NCBI GenBank assembly: GCA_000383295.1
Contig: KB911066.1
Location: forward strand, 477,377-541,376
Direction: 5' to 3'
DNA: 64,000 nt
Source of the DNA: Faecalispora sporosphaeroides DSM 1294
Lineage (GTDB): Bacteria; Bacillota; Clostridia; Oscillospirales; Acutalibacteraceae
Shown here: positions 51,462 to 60,192 of the stretch, in pieces
Layout: each line of letters begins with the position of its first letter
Position numbering within the stretch: position 1 is the stretch's first letter
Position numbers and translations under genes: made by a program
Notes under the pieces: generated by a model
What the model was told of the DNA's origin: nothing
Seen by the model: only the letters and a program-made list of their open reading frames with translations
The model's database searches: none

Positions 51462-52634
51462 TCAGGGCGATAGCCGGCCGCAAACGGAGAAACCGGCTGG
51501 CGGCGCCTCATAGGCGATCACTCCGCGGGTCATGACCAACCGCAGACCGAACGCTTCGTCCACAACGGTAAAGTCCGCGCGTTTCCCCTCCCGGATCGAG
51601 CCGATCTCGCCGTCCCTTCCGATTGCGGCGGCGGGGTTGATCGTGGCCGACCGCACCGCCTGCCGCAGCGGAACGCCGAACCGCACCAAATTTCTGATTT
51701 CGTCCAGCAGATTTGTCGTGGAGCCCGCAAGCGTCCCATCCGCCAGACGGGCCGCTCCGTTTTTGAGAAAAACCGTTTGCCCTCCCAGCTCCGATTCCCC
51801 GTCCGGCAGGCCAGCCGCCCGCATGGAATCGCTGACGACGACGCTCCGCTCCTCCCCCAGCAGACGGAAGGCCGTGCGCAGCACCGCCGGATGGACATGC
51901 AGCCCGTCGCAGATCAGCTCCGCGCGGACATCCGGAGCATCGAACACAGCCCCGACCATCCCCGGCTGCCGGTGGTGAAGACCCGTCATCGCGTTGAACA
52001 GATGCGTCGCATGGGTGATCCCCCACCGAAAGCTCTGCATCGCCGTGTCGTAGTCCGCTTCGGAATGGGCGGCGGATACCGTGCAGAACTCGGAGGCCCG
52101 GGTGATGAATTCCCTGGCGTTTTCGCATTCCGGGGCAATGTCCACCAGGCGAATGGCACCGCCGCAGCCATGATAAAGCCGTAGAAATTCCGCAAAATCC
52201 GGCGAGCGGAGCGCGTCGCCCCGCTGCGCGCCCTTCTTTCCTTCCGAAAGATACGGCCCCTCCATGTGCGCGCCTAAAACAGCCGCTCCCTGCGGCGGGT
52301 ACTCCATGCAGTCCCGAACGGCAAAAAGCGCGGTCGCAATCTGTTCGGCAGAGCCTGTCATGGTGGTCGGGCAGAACGAGGTCACTCCCTTTTGCACCAG
52401 ATGCGCGGCCATGCGCGCAATGGAATCCCGAGTGCCGTCAAAAGTATCCGCCCCCGCGCAGCCGTGGATGTGAATGTCCACAAGGCCCGGCAAAATCAGG
52501 CACCCGCGCAGATCACACACCTGCGCGCCTGTCAATTCATGGCCGATTCGCACGATTCTGTCTCCCCGCGTTTCAATATCGGCCTGCACGACCGCAAAAT
52601 CATCGTCAAAAAGCCTGGCGTTTTTTAAAATCAA
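51462..52634 (-). CDS. nagA: N-acetylglucosamine-6-phosphate deacetylase
   Basis: NagA removes acetate from GlcNAc-6P to give glucosamine-6P. The 390-residue amidohydrolase shows the metal-binding IHIHGCAGADTFDG near residue 54, HMEGPYLSEGKKGAQ near residue 123, ATHLFNAMTGLHHRQPG near residue 205 and ICDGLHVHPAVLR near 236; the catalytic Asp is in VVSDSMRAAGLP. The start is TTG 52634 after GAAGGAGAG. It closes the amino-sugar operon, separated from ptsI by a 280-base gap with a hairpin at 52786-52822. Confidence 0.95.
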   Translation of the reverse strand: MILKNARLFDDDFAVVQADIETRGDRIVRIGHELTGAQVCDLRGCLILPGLVDIHIHGCAGADTFDGTRDSIARMAAHLVQKGVTSFCPTTMTGSAEQIATALFAVRDCMEYPPQGAAVLGAHMEGPYLSEGKKGAQRGDALRSPDFAEFLRLYHGCGGAIRLVDIAPECENAREFITRASEFCTVSAAHSEADYDTAMQSFRWGITHATHLFNAMTGLHHRQPGMVGAVFDAPDVRAELICDGLHVHPAVLRTAFRLLGEERSVVVSDSMRAAGLPDGESELGGQTVFLKNGAARLADGTLAGSTTNLLDEIRNLVRFGVPLRQAVRSATINPAAAIGRDGEIGSIREGKRADFTVVDEAFGLRLVMTRGVIAYEAPPAGFSVCGRLSP

Positions 52635-52785
52635 TTTGATTCTCTCCTTCCCAAGGGCTTGTTATTTACGAGCGGCGGCAGCGCCCGTACCTACCGGCAA
52701 GGGATTCGCCGAGCCGCCAAGGAGATCCGATATCCTTTTACAATCTGAAACGGGTTGTTGGCGACGCCGCGCAAATATTTATCTA

Positions 52786-52822
52786 CAAAGAATGGATTCC
52801 CGTAAAGGATATCCATTCTTTG
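52786..52822 (-). terminator. Hairpin between ptsI and nagA
   Basis: CAAAGAATGGAT pairs with ATCCATTCTTTG over a 13-base loop, and TAGATAAATATTTG follows on the minus strand. It may partially separate nagA from the genes upstream. Confidence 0.55.
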
Positions 52823-52915
52823 TTCTGCCCGCCGTCAAAACATCTTCCGTTTCTTCTGAAACCGAGCCACTCAAAACAGGAACCTGCCGCTTCCCTCAAA
52901 AGATGTTCGCACCGG

Positions 52916-54544
52916 TCAGAGATCGAGCTCGCGGATCGCCTTTTTCATTTCCGGAATGCGGGAGGGCGCAACGGAAAGCTCATCCACACCGATTTTCAGA
53001 TAAAACGCGGTCAGACCGGTATCTGCCGCGGATTCTCCGCAGATTCCCACTTCGATCCCCGCCTGCTTTGCGCTGCGCACAGTCGTCTCTATCAGCCAAA
53101 GCACCGCCGGGTGCCGCGGATCATAAAGCTCCGCGATCGAGCTGTTCATACGGTCCGCCGCCAGAGTATACTGCGTCAGGTCGTTGGTTCCTATGCTGAA
53201 AAAGTCCACTTCTTTTGCAAGCGAATCGCTTACCAGCGCCGCAGCCGGCGTTTCTACCATGATGCCGAACGGAACATGCTCCGAATACGGAAGCCCCTGT
53301 GCGCGCAGTTCCGTTTTTACCTGCTCCACGATTTTCTTCGCGGCCCTGACTTCGTCAATCGAAATGATCATGGGAAACATAACGGACAGATTCCCGAAAA
53401 CCGATGCGCGCAGCAGCGCCCTCAGCTGTGTGCGGAAAATCTTCTCATTTTTCAGGCAGATGCGTATTGCCCGGCACCCCAGCGCTGGATTTGCCTCCTT
53501 CGGCAGGTTCCAATACGGAATCTGTTTATCCGCGCCCAGATCGAGCGTTCGGATGATGACGCGCTTATTCCCCATCTTTTCAAGAACGGTTTTATACGCC
53601 TGAAGCTGCTGCTCCTCCGTCGGGAACGAAGTCCCTTCCATATATAGAAACTCACTGCGGAACAAACCGATTCCGTCGGCGCTGTTCTCCAGCGCTCCAT
53701 CCACGTCTCCCGGGTGGCCGATGTTCGCATTGAGCTCGATGGAGCGGCCGCTTCGCGTGACCGCCTTTTGCCCGGCCATGCTCCGAAGGCTTTCGCGCTC
53801 ACGGGCGCAGGCATCCCGCTTGACGCGGTACTCTGCCAGCAGAGCCTCGTCGGGCTCCAAAAAAATCTCTCCCGAAAAACCGTCGACCACTGCGGTGACG
53901 CCATCCGTTAATTCTGAAAAACCGCTCCCCAGCCCCGCCACCGAAGTAATCTGAAGAGTTCTTGCCAGAATGGCCGCATGGGAGGTCATGGAGCCTTCCC
54001 GCGTCACAAAGGCCAAAACGCGGGCGGTATCCATCTGGATGGTATCGCTGGGCATCAGATCCTCAGCGCAAACCACAGAGGGGGCGGCAAACGGGGCGGG
54101 GCTTTCTTCGCTTTTGCGCTCCAACACCCGGATCAGGCGGGAGGAAATATCGATCACGTCTGTCTTTCTCGCCTGCATGTAAGAGTCATCCATTTGAGCA
54201 AAGCGTTCGGAAAATAATTTGCCGGTTTCCCAGACCGCATATTCCGCGTTGACCCGCTCGTTTTCTATCTTCTCCCGAATTTCCGCGAGGAAGTCCTCGT
54301 CCTCCAGCATCATACTGTGTATTTGAAAGATGGAGGAATTCTCATCCCCCACCAGCTTTAAGGACCGGTGATAGATTTCATCCAGCTCACGGATTGTCTC
54401 TTTTCTCGCCGTGTCCAGGCGCATAAACTCCGCCGTCACATCCTCGACCGTTTCTTTTCTGGCGCCGGTGCCGCCTTGATTCAGCAGCACGAGCGGGCCG
54501 ATCGCGATCCCGCCCGAGACGCCGATTCCCTGAACTCGTTTCAT
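52916..54544 (-). CDS. ptsI: PTS Enzyme I
   Basis: Enzyme I takes phosphate from phosphoenolpyruvate and passes it to HPr. The 542-residue chain has the active His in VTREGSMTSHAAILARTL near residue 183, the PEP-binding GIGLFRSEFLYME near 290, and GTNDLTQYTLAADR near 450; CGESAADTGLTAF contains the C-terminal Cys. It is somewhat shorter than the usual 570 residues because of a reduced C-terminus. Its ATG follows AGGGGGCAGGGA. It is directly downstream of a dedicated HPr gene in the amino-sugar operon, so this PTS has private general components. Confidence 0.95.
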   Translation of the reverse strand: MKRVQGIGVSGGIAIGPLVLLNQGGTGARKETVEDVTAEFMRLDTARKETIRELDEIYHRSLKLVGDENSSIFQIHSMMLEDEDFLAEIREKIENERVNAEYAVWETGKLFSERFAQMDDSYMQARKTDVIDISSRLIRVLERKSEESPAPFAAPSVVCAEDLMPSDTIQMDTARVLAFVTREGSMTSHAAILARTLQITSVAGLGSGFSELTDGVTAVVDGFSGEIFLEPDEALLAEYRVKRDACARERESLRSMAGQKAVTRSGRSIELNANIGHPGDVDGALENSADGIGLFRSEFLYMEGTSFPTEEQQLQAYKTVLEKMGNKRVIIRTLDLGADKQIPYWNLPKEANPALGCRAIRICLKNEKIFRTQLRALLRASVFGNLSVMFPMIISIDEVRAAKKIVEQVKTELRAQGLPYSEHVPFGIMVETPAAALVSDSLAKEVDFFSIGTNDLTQYTLAADRMNSSIAELYDPRHPAVLWLIETTVRSAKQAGIEVGICGESAADTGLTAFYLKIGVDELSVAPSRIPEMKKAIRELDL

Positions 54545-54559
54545 TCCCTGCCCCCTGTT

Positions 54560-54817
54560 TCAAATCGATTCTTTGCAGAATGCCTTCAGTTTTTCGCAAT
54601 CCGGGCTCTCGTTTTCCCCTTCCACTAACAGGGTGATGGTATCACCCCGTTTGATGCCAAGCCCCATGACCGCGAACAGTTTTTTTGCACTCGCCGTCTT
54701 TTCCCCCGACAAAATCCTGATTTCAGAGTTGCATGCCTGAGCAAATTTGACGAGCTTGCCCGCGGGCCTTGCATGCAGGCCTTCGGGATCCTGAACGATA
54801 TGATCAAACTGTATCAA
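54560..54817 (-). CDS. PTS phosphocarrier protein HPr with Lys at position 46
   Basis: The 85-residue HPr carries phosphate from Enzyme I to the sugar-specific IIA. The phosphorylated His15 lies in PEGLHARPAG. The regulatory site normally reads K-S46-I/L-M in Firmicute HPr; here the sequence SAKKLFAVMGLG places Lys at position 46, so HPr kinase/phosphorylase cannot phosphorylate it there. It therefore should not act as a CcpA corepressor by that route. It precedes ptsI by 15 bases. A second, canonical HPr probably exists elsewhere in the genome, though this cannot be seen here. Confidence 0.93.
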   Translation of the reverse strand: MIQFDHIVQDPEGLHARPAGKLVKFAQACNSEIRILSGEKTASAKKLFAVMGLGIKRGDTITLLVEGENESPDCEKLKAFCKESI

Positions 54818-54869
54818 AATAAAGAATCCTCCTTGTTGCTTTACTGAACTCCAGTGCTGTTCGCGGTTC

Positions 54870-55619
54870 TCAAAGAAGCTTCGGCTCCTGCCTGCGAATC
54901 ACGGAAAGAGCGTCCTCTGTGGCGACCACCGTCACATTCGGATGGAACTGCAGGATAGATGCCGGAAGCTCCGGCGTTACCGGGCCGAAAAGCGCACGGT
55001 ACAATATTTCTGCCTTTTCGGCCCCCGAGGCGGCCAGCAGCAGCTTTTTTGCCTGCATGATCGCCTTGATCCCCATTGTGACGGCATATTCGGGCACCTT
55101 TTCGGGAGTTTCAAAAAAGCGTGCGTTGGCCTCGATGGTGCGCCGACTCAGCCTGATGCGGTGGGTCGTCTTGTCAAAGCTCTGATCCGGCTCGTTGAAT
55201 CCGATATGCCCCGTGTGCCCGATCCCCAGCAGCTGGAGGTCGATCCCCCCAAGTGACGAAATCAGCTTATCGTACCGAATGCATTCCGCTTCGATATCTT
55301 CCGCGTTTCCATTGGGAAGATTATAGTTTTCCGCCGGAATATTAATATGATGGAAGAAATTGCTTTCCATGTAATACCGGTAGCTTTGCTCGCTGCCGGC
55401 CGGAAGGCCGCAGTATTCGTCCAGATTAACGGTATGCACCTTTGAAAAATCGAGGTCGCCCTTGCGGTACCAGTCCGCCAGCTGTTTGTAAATCCCCAGG
55501 GGAGTCGAACCTGTTGCCAGGCCCAGAACGGAGCGGGGATACAGAATGACCTGCGCGGAAATCAGATTGGCCGCTTTTCTGCTCATGCTTTCATAATCTG
55601 GTGCAGAGATGATTTTCAT
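54870..55619 (-). CDS. nagB: Glucosamine-6-phosphate deaminase
   Basis: NagB isomerises and deaminates glucosamine-6P to fructose-6P and ammonia. The 249-residue protein has the phosphate-binding LGLATGSTPLGIYKQL near residue 33, NLDEYCGLPAGSEQSYRYYMES with the catalytic Asp near residue 70, and LLGIGHTGHIGFNEPDQSF near residue 133 with the active-site His and Glu. Length matches bacterial hexameric or monomeric NagB. A downstream gene for HPr begins 50 bases later. There is a 210-base gap and a hairpin between it and nanE. Confidence 0.96.
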   Translation of the reverse strand: MKIISAPDYESMSRKAANLISAQVILYPRSVLGLATGSTPLGIYKQLADWYRKGDLDFSKVHTVNLDEYCGLPAGSEQSYRYYMESNFFHHINIPAENYNLPNGNAEDIEAECIRYDKLISSLGGIDLQLLGIGHTGHIGFNEPDQSFDKTTHRIRLSRRTIEANARFFETPEKVPEYAVTMGIKAIMQAKKLLLAASGAEKAEILYRALFGPVTPELPASILQFHPNVTVVATEDALSVIRRQEPKLL

Positions 55620-55777
55620 AATTTCAGTTTCCTTTTAGAAGTGTTCACGCAAGGATTTTCCGCCTCAAATGCAGACAGAAGCGTTTCATCCTTCCTTTTA
55701 AATTACAGTCCGCCTCTTCCGCACTGCCAAAGCGCATGCGGGCCGCCGGCATAGAAAACGATACCATCCGCGGTTTG

Positions 55778-55814
55778 AGTATTCGGAAGCCCACAAAAAG
55801 GAATTCCGAATACT
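55778..55814 (-). terminator. Hairpin between nanE and nagB
   Basis: AGTATTCGGAA and TTCCGAATACT form an 11-bp stem on both strands; CAAACC rather than T follows on the minus strand, and TTTTGC on the plus strand. It could be partial attenuation between the two parts of the operon. Confidence 0.6.
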
Positions 55815-55831
55815 TTTGCGCGGCAGCGCGT

Positions 55832-56533
55832 TCAGGCCTGCGGGCTGCTCTTCATGCCTTTGACAAATCGAGAAGTGATGATTTCCGGCCGGGTGATTGC
55901 CGTGCCAACCACGACGGCATGTGCGCCGGCTTTCAGCGCGGCGGCCGCCTGCTCCGCATTTTTGATTCCACCCTCGGCTATAATCGGAAGATCAGTGATT
56001 CCCTTTATTTGCGATATCAGGCCAATGGCGGGCAATTCCACGCCCGCGCTTTCGGGTGTATAGCCCGCAAGCGTTGTCGATATGAGATCGCATCCGGAAT
56101 TTACCACCGCTTTCGCTTCATCGAAAGTTGCGATTTCCGCCATGACGAGCACCTCCGGGTATTCCGCCTTTATTTGCTTTAGAATCGACAAATAGGTCTC
56201 CCCATTGGGCCGCGTGCGGTTTCCGGCATCGATCGCTAGGATCTCCGGCCCTTCCTTCAGAACACCGACAGCATCCTGGAGGGTGGGCGTAATGTAGGAT
56301 TCGTATTCATCCGTCCAGTGCTTTTGAATTCCGATCACAGGCAGTTGCACGCGGCGTTTGATTGCGGCAATATCTTCCGGACCGTTTGCCCGTATTCCCA
56401 CAGCGCCGCCTTCCTGAGCGGCGGCGGCAAATGCCGCCATGATTTCCGAACCATGCATCGCCCATCCTTTACGGGCCTGGCACGAGACAATCAGCCCGCC
56501 CTTGATAGACTGAAGCAGCTTGCTCTTTTCCAT
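55832..56533 (-). CDS. nanE: N-acetylmannosamine-6-phosphate 2-epimerase
   Basis: NanE converts ManNAc-6P to GlcNAc-6P. The 233-residue TIM-barrel has GLIVSCQARKGWAMHGSE at the N-terminus, GIRANGPEDIAAIK near residue 46, ILAIDAGNRTRPNG near 96, and LPIIAEGGIKNAEQAAAALKAGAHAVVVG near 195. The catalytic Lys/Arg positions seen in the family lie in the GIRANG and IIAEGG regions. AAGGATATC precedes the ATG. Its presence next to murQ and PTS genes suggests that ManNAc is among the imported sugars. Confidence 0.95.
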   Translation of the reverse strand: MEKSKLLQSIKGGLIVSCQARKGWAMHGSEIMAAFAAAAQEGGAVGIRANGPEDIAAIKRRVQLPVIGIQKHWTDEYESYITPTLQDAVGVLKEGPEILAIDAGNRTRPNGETYLSILKQIKAEYPEVLVMAEIATFDEAKAVVNSGCDLISTTLAGYTPESAGVELPAIGLISQIKGITDLPIIAEGGIKNAEQAAAALKAGAHAVVVGTAITRPEIITSRFVKGMKSSPQA

Positions 56534-56558
56534 TCAGATATCCTTCTTTTCATCAATT

Positions 56559-58160
56559 TTAGAACAACCCTATGAGCACCCCGACAAACGCAATTACAAA
56601 GGTACCGCCAAGGCACCAATAAACCCCGCCTTTGACCTTTTCCATAATTTTATACATGGCAATTACAATCAGTACGGGCAGCAAATTGGGGAATATGGCG
56701 TCGAGCACGCCTTGCAGGGAGACAGATTTGGCAGCGGTGTTCGCGGTTTCGGCAACATATACCCATTCCGGCTTGAGTTTAAGCGAAACAAAGCTTGCCG
56801 TCATTGCCGCAATGACCATCAGCCCAACAACCGTGGCGCCTTCTATAAAGCTCTGGAACAGGTTGGAGGAGCGGAGCTTGACGACGAGATTGATGCCGGA
56901 CCGATACGCCGCTTTCAGGAAGCCCCAGCGGCTTCCCCATGCAAGCGCCATCTGCGGAATGATATAAATGATCGGCCCAATCGGGTTCCCGTCCATAGCA
57001 AAACCCGCGCCGATTGCCGAAAACAGCACGCGGTAGGTTCCCTGAAATACGGAATCCCCAATTCCGGCGAGCGGCCCCATAAGGGCTGCCTTTGTGGAAG
57101 AAATAGCGGTAACGTCAAATTCCGGGTTTTTGGAGTTCTCTTCTTCCAGCGCGAGCGAAACCCCCATAATCAGATTCGCAAAATACGGGTGTGTGTTAAA
57201 AAACTCCGTATTGCGGGTAAGCGCCTCCTGATATCCTTCGGGATTGTCTTTATAGATTTTCTGCAGGCCCGGAATAATACTGTAAAGATAGCCTATGGAG
57301 TTGTAGTTCTTGAAATTGAAGGAACCGGAGCTGGTAAAGGAACGGAAGAAAATGCGTCTGAGGTCCTTGTTGTTCAGCACCCCTGCCGGTTTTTCGTCCT
57401 GCTGCGGCGCTTCCTGCGCATCTGCCTGCTCCGTATTGGCGCGGTACTGAATGGCCGCGATGGCAAGGCCCAGCAATGCAATGGCCATAATGTCCAGCTT
57501 CATGTATGAGGCCAGCAAAAATCCCACAAGAAAGTAGGGCCAGCCCTTTTTCACCCCAAGAACCGCAAGGATGGACGCCATTCCGATTGCCGGAAGAATC
57601 CCGGTGGCTACCTTGAGTCCGTTAATAATGAAAACGGGAAGCGAATCATAGAAATTCTGAATGACTGTGGAACCGACGAGCAGCGCAATAACCGTTGGCA
57701 GAAAGAACTGAATGATCAATCTGCTGAAGATGGACATGTAATGCCAGAATTCAAACTGCTTTACCTTGGATTTTTTGATCGCGCTTTCCGCTTTTTCCAC
57801 CCAGATCAGATTGAGGTTCGACACGAGGTAGTTCAGCCACTGAACAAGCAGCCCGATTGGGTAGGCCAGCGCAACGCCCAGCTCAATGTTTCCCCCGCTT
57901 ATAATGGCCAGCGCCGTTCCGACCATTCCGCCTATAAAAGAGTTCGGGGGCGAATAGGCCCCCATCGCAAGTCCTCCGAGGAACACCATTTCGATCATGC
58001 CGCCGCATATAAGGCCTGTTTGCAGGTCGCCCATAATAAGGCCGATAATCGGGCCCGCGCAAACCGGCCGGGCTATGTAGATGGTGCCGCCCCACCAGTA
58101 CGTTTCCATGGCCATAAAGGCGATGAAAAGACTCAGCAGGATAATTTCAACCGTGTTCAT
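56559..58160 (-). CDS. Fused mannose-family PTS IIC-IID permease
   Basis: The 533-residue protein joins two usually separate subunits. Residues about 1-240 match the mannose/fructose/sorbose IIC (AMETYWWGGTIYIARPVCAGPIIGLIMGDLQTG, FLGGLAMGAYSPPNS). A linker of Gln, Ala and acidic residues (EQADAQEAPQQDEKPAG, about 245-262) follows. From about 265 to the end it matches IID (LRRIFFRSFTSSGSFNFKNYN, MGPLAGIGDSVFQGTYRV, PQMALAWGSRWGFL). Together they form the membrane channel. The fusion presumably fixes IIC:IID at 1:1. ATG 58160 follows AAGGGGGATATG. Confidence 0.93.
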   Translation of the reverse strand: MNTVEIILLSLFIAFMAMETYWWGGTIYIARPVCAGPIIGLIMGDLQTGLICGGMIEMVFLGGLAMGAYSPPNSFIGGMVGTALAIISGGNIELGVALAYPIGLLVQWLNYLVSNLNLIWVEKAESAIKKSKVKQFEFWHYMSIFSRLIIQFFLPTVIALLVGSTVIQNFYDSLPVFIINGLKVATGILPAIGMASILAVLGVKKGWPYFLVGFLLASYMKLDIMAIALLGLAIAAIQYRANTEQADAQEAPQQDEKPAGVLNNKDLRRIFFRSFTSSGSFNFKNYNSIGYLYSIIPGLQKIYKDNPEGYQEALTRNTEFFNTHPYFANLIMGVSLALEEENSKNPEFDVTAISSTKAALMGPLAGIGDSVFQGTYRVLFSAIGAGFAMDGNPIGPIIYIIPQMALAWGSRWGFLKAAYRSGINLVVKLRSSNLFQSFIEGATVVGLMVIAAMTASFVSLKLKPEWVYVAETANTAAKSVSLQGVLDAIFPNLLPVLIVIAMYKIMEKVKGGVYWCLGGTFVIAFVGVLIGLF

Positions 58161-58186
58161 TCATATCCCCCTTTTCTCTTTTGAAT

Positions 58187-58663
58187 CTATTTTTTAAGGT
58201 CGGCTATAATGTCAACCTCAAAATCCCGCGGAACCTGACGATGCTCAACCTTGGTATTGGGGAATGCCTCCAGGGAAAGAATATCCTGCTTGAGCTTGTC
58301 GTCCAGAAATATGGTTTTGTACAGCTTGGTGCGGCCGGGCTTATCGTAAATCCCCCCAATATTGATCTGCGGCACCGCGACGCCCTCTTGGAGCAGATGG
58401 AGAAACACAGAGGGGTTCCCCGCACAGAGGAACAGCTTTTTCCCTATATTCTGTTCGATTTTTTCCTTGGCGGCCGTTTCATCACAAACAATGCATTTGA
58501 TCACCCCGGCCGCCATTTCGAGCAGCATTTTTTTCATTGCGTCGTGCGCGCTGCCGTCGTCGATTACGATAACGCAGTCCGCGTTATAGGTTCTGAGCCA
58601 GGCAAGCGCCATCTGTCCATGAATTAATCTTTCGTCAACACGAGCCATAACAATAGGCATCAT
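58187..58663 (-). CDS. Mannose-family PTS IIB
   Basis: The 158-residue cytoplasmic protein accepts phosphate from IIA and phosphorylates the incoming sugar. It begins MPIVMARVDERLIHGQMALAW, with His16 (counting from the first Met) the phosphorylated residue in the RLIHGQ motif. Later FLCAGNPSVFLHLLQEGV and KTIFLDDK support the family call. The start overlaps no gene; the serine-hydrolase stop TAA immediately precedes the ATG. Confidence 0.93.
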   Translation of the reverse strand: MMPIVMARVDERLIHGQMALAWLRTYNADCVIVIDDGSAHDAMKKMLLEMAAGVIKCIVCDETAAKEKIEQNIGKKLFLCAGNPSVFLHLLQEGVAVPQINIGGIYDKPGRTKLYKTIFLDDKLKQDILSLEAFPNTKVEHRQVPRDFEVDIIADLKK

Positions 58664-59737
58664 TTATTCCCCTTTCTGTTTGAGCCGTTCTTCTTCGTCA
58701 AAATGGAGTAAAACCACATTGTGGAACTGGTTGCGGATCTCCTGAATTTTCACATTGTCCCGGCTGGGATGAATGCGGTTGGTCAGCAACAGGATGCCGC
58801 AGCAGCGGACAAAATCGACATAGACCGACGTCCCCGCAAAGCCGGTATGAAACAGGCACACATCGGAATAATAATCCCCGAATTTTGCGGTGGGATCGTT
58901 GCATATCCACCCGAGCGTTCTGCGGGCGGAATAGCCCTGCGTATAGCACCTTTTCAAAAGATTTACGGTAGATTCGGACAGGATGCGCGCTCCGTCCCAT
59001 TCGCCGCCGTTTAACAGCATGAGCACAAAGCGCGAAAGATCTGCCGTGGTAGAGAACAGCCCGGCATTGCCGCTCACGCCCGAAAGCCTCCACGCTTTAC
59101 CGTCATGAACCTCGCCGCAGATAATCCCGCGGTCGGCGGTCTGCTCGGTGGGAGCGCATCTGTGCCCAAGTCCCTTGGCCGCCGGGCGGTATACGGTTTC
59201 GTTCATCTTCAGCGGCTGAAAAATGGTTTTCTCCGAGAATGTTTCCAAACTGCCGACAAACTTTTCCGCCGCAAATCCAAGCGCGATGTACCCGAAATCC
59301 GAATAGGAAAGATCGGTACCGGGTTCAAATTCAAGAGGTTTGTTCTTGAAGAAATTCCAAATATCGCTTTTCCCATAGAACGCCTTGTACGCCTTGTCGT
59401 CGTGACATATGCCGGACGTATGCGTCAGAATTTGCTTTATCGTCACTTTTTTGTGGGGAAAATCCGGCAGCAAATCCGAAAGCGGCGTATCAAGCGTGAA
59501 GCAGCCCTCCTCGATCAGTTTCAGCACCACGGTTGTGGTTGACACCGCCTTCGTCACGCTTGCAAGATCATACAGGGTATCGTTCGAGACTTCCTCAAGC
59601 CGCGGCACAAGAGACTTGTATCCGGCGCATCCAAACCGCGTCCCCTCCCGGGTGACGAGCGCAAAACAGGCCCCGGGAATCTCTTTGTCCCGCACATGCG
59701 AATCGATGATTTTTTTTCCGTAATCCAATGCGTTCAT
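58664..59737 (-). CDS. Serine hydrolase of the beta-lactamase/YbbE family
   Basis: The 357-residue protein has the class C beta-lactamase/EstB fold. The nucleophile motif is SVTKAVST near residue 60 (Ser-x-x-Lys), the second motif is YSDFGYIALGF near residue 145 (Tyr-x-x position), and the third, HTGFAGTSVYVD near residue 295, replaces KTG. No signal peptide is visible, so it probably acts inside the cell. In Bacillus subtilis the MurNAc-recycling cluster contains a related beta-lactamase-fold gene, ybbE. It likely deacylates or cleaves a cell-wall-derived compound here, but its substrate is unknown. Its gene is between IIA and IIB. Confidence 0.85.
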   Translation of the reverse strand: MNALDYGKKIIDSHVRDKEIPGACFALVTREGTRFGCAGYKSLVPRLEEVSNDTLYDLASVTKAVSTTTVVLKLIEEGCFTLDTPLSDLLPDFPHKKVTIKQILTHTSGICHDDKAYKAFYGKSDIWNFFKNKPLEFEPGTDLSYSDFGYIALGFAAEKFVGSLETFSEKTIFQPLKMNETVYRPAAKGLGHRCAPTEQTADRGIICGEVHDGKAWRLSGVSGNAGLFSTTADLSRFVLMLLNGGEWDGARILSESTVNLLKRCYTQGYSARRTLGWICNDPTAKFGDYYSDVCLFHTGFAGTSVYVDFVRCCGILLLTNRIHPSRDNVKIQEIRNQFHNVVLLHFDEEERLKQKGE

Positions 59738-59741
59738 GCCA

Positions 59742-60158
59742 TCATTCTTCCTCTTTTCTTTTCTCGAGTATGATTTGGCTCAAATCCTGAAACCCGAGTC
59801 TGGAAGACACCAGGCACTCCTGAACAAGGGCTTTGGGATCGTTGATTTCTTCGCGCGACACGATCGCTTCCAGCAAAAACTGCATGTTCATCCCCGCAAT
59901 CAGCCTGACAGATTCGGTGACCAGCTGCGTTGCGCAATTACACGGGGTTCCGCCCACAAAATCCGCAAGAATGAGGGTTCCGTCGCCGTCCTCCACCTCG
60001 CCGAGCGCATCCCTGAGTTCCTTCAAATAGCTTTCTCCGCTTTCACCCTCCAAAAGTGAAACGGCCTTCATCTGCCGGATGTCTTTCAAGAGCATTTGGG
60101 CCGCGTTGAGAAGTCCGCCCGGGTAGCCGCCATGGCCCGCCAAAATGATTCCGATCAA
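59742..60158 (-). CDS. Mannose-family PTS IIA
   Basis: The product of 138 residues carries phosphate from HPr to IIB. The phosphorylated His is in GIILAGHGGYPGGLL near residue 9. ILADFVGGTPCNCATQL near residue 61 is the ADLxGGTP family motif. AAGGAGGA (60167-60174) lies 8 bases before the TTG at 60158, giving (M)IGIILAGHGGYPGG; the open frame extends further upstream without homology. The gene is the first PTS gene in the operon and is followed by the serine hydrolase. Confidence 0.92.
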   Translation of the reverse strand: MIGIILAGHGGYPGGLLNAAQMLLKDIRQMKAVSLLEGESGESYLKELRDALGEVEDGDGTLILADFVGGTPCNCATQLVTESVRLIAGMNMQFLLEAIVSREEINDPKALVQECLVSSRLGFQDLSQIILEKRKEEE

Positions 60159-60192
60159 TTGCTTTTTCCTCCTTCGTCTGCAAAAGCAGAAA

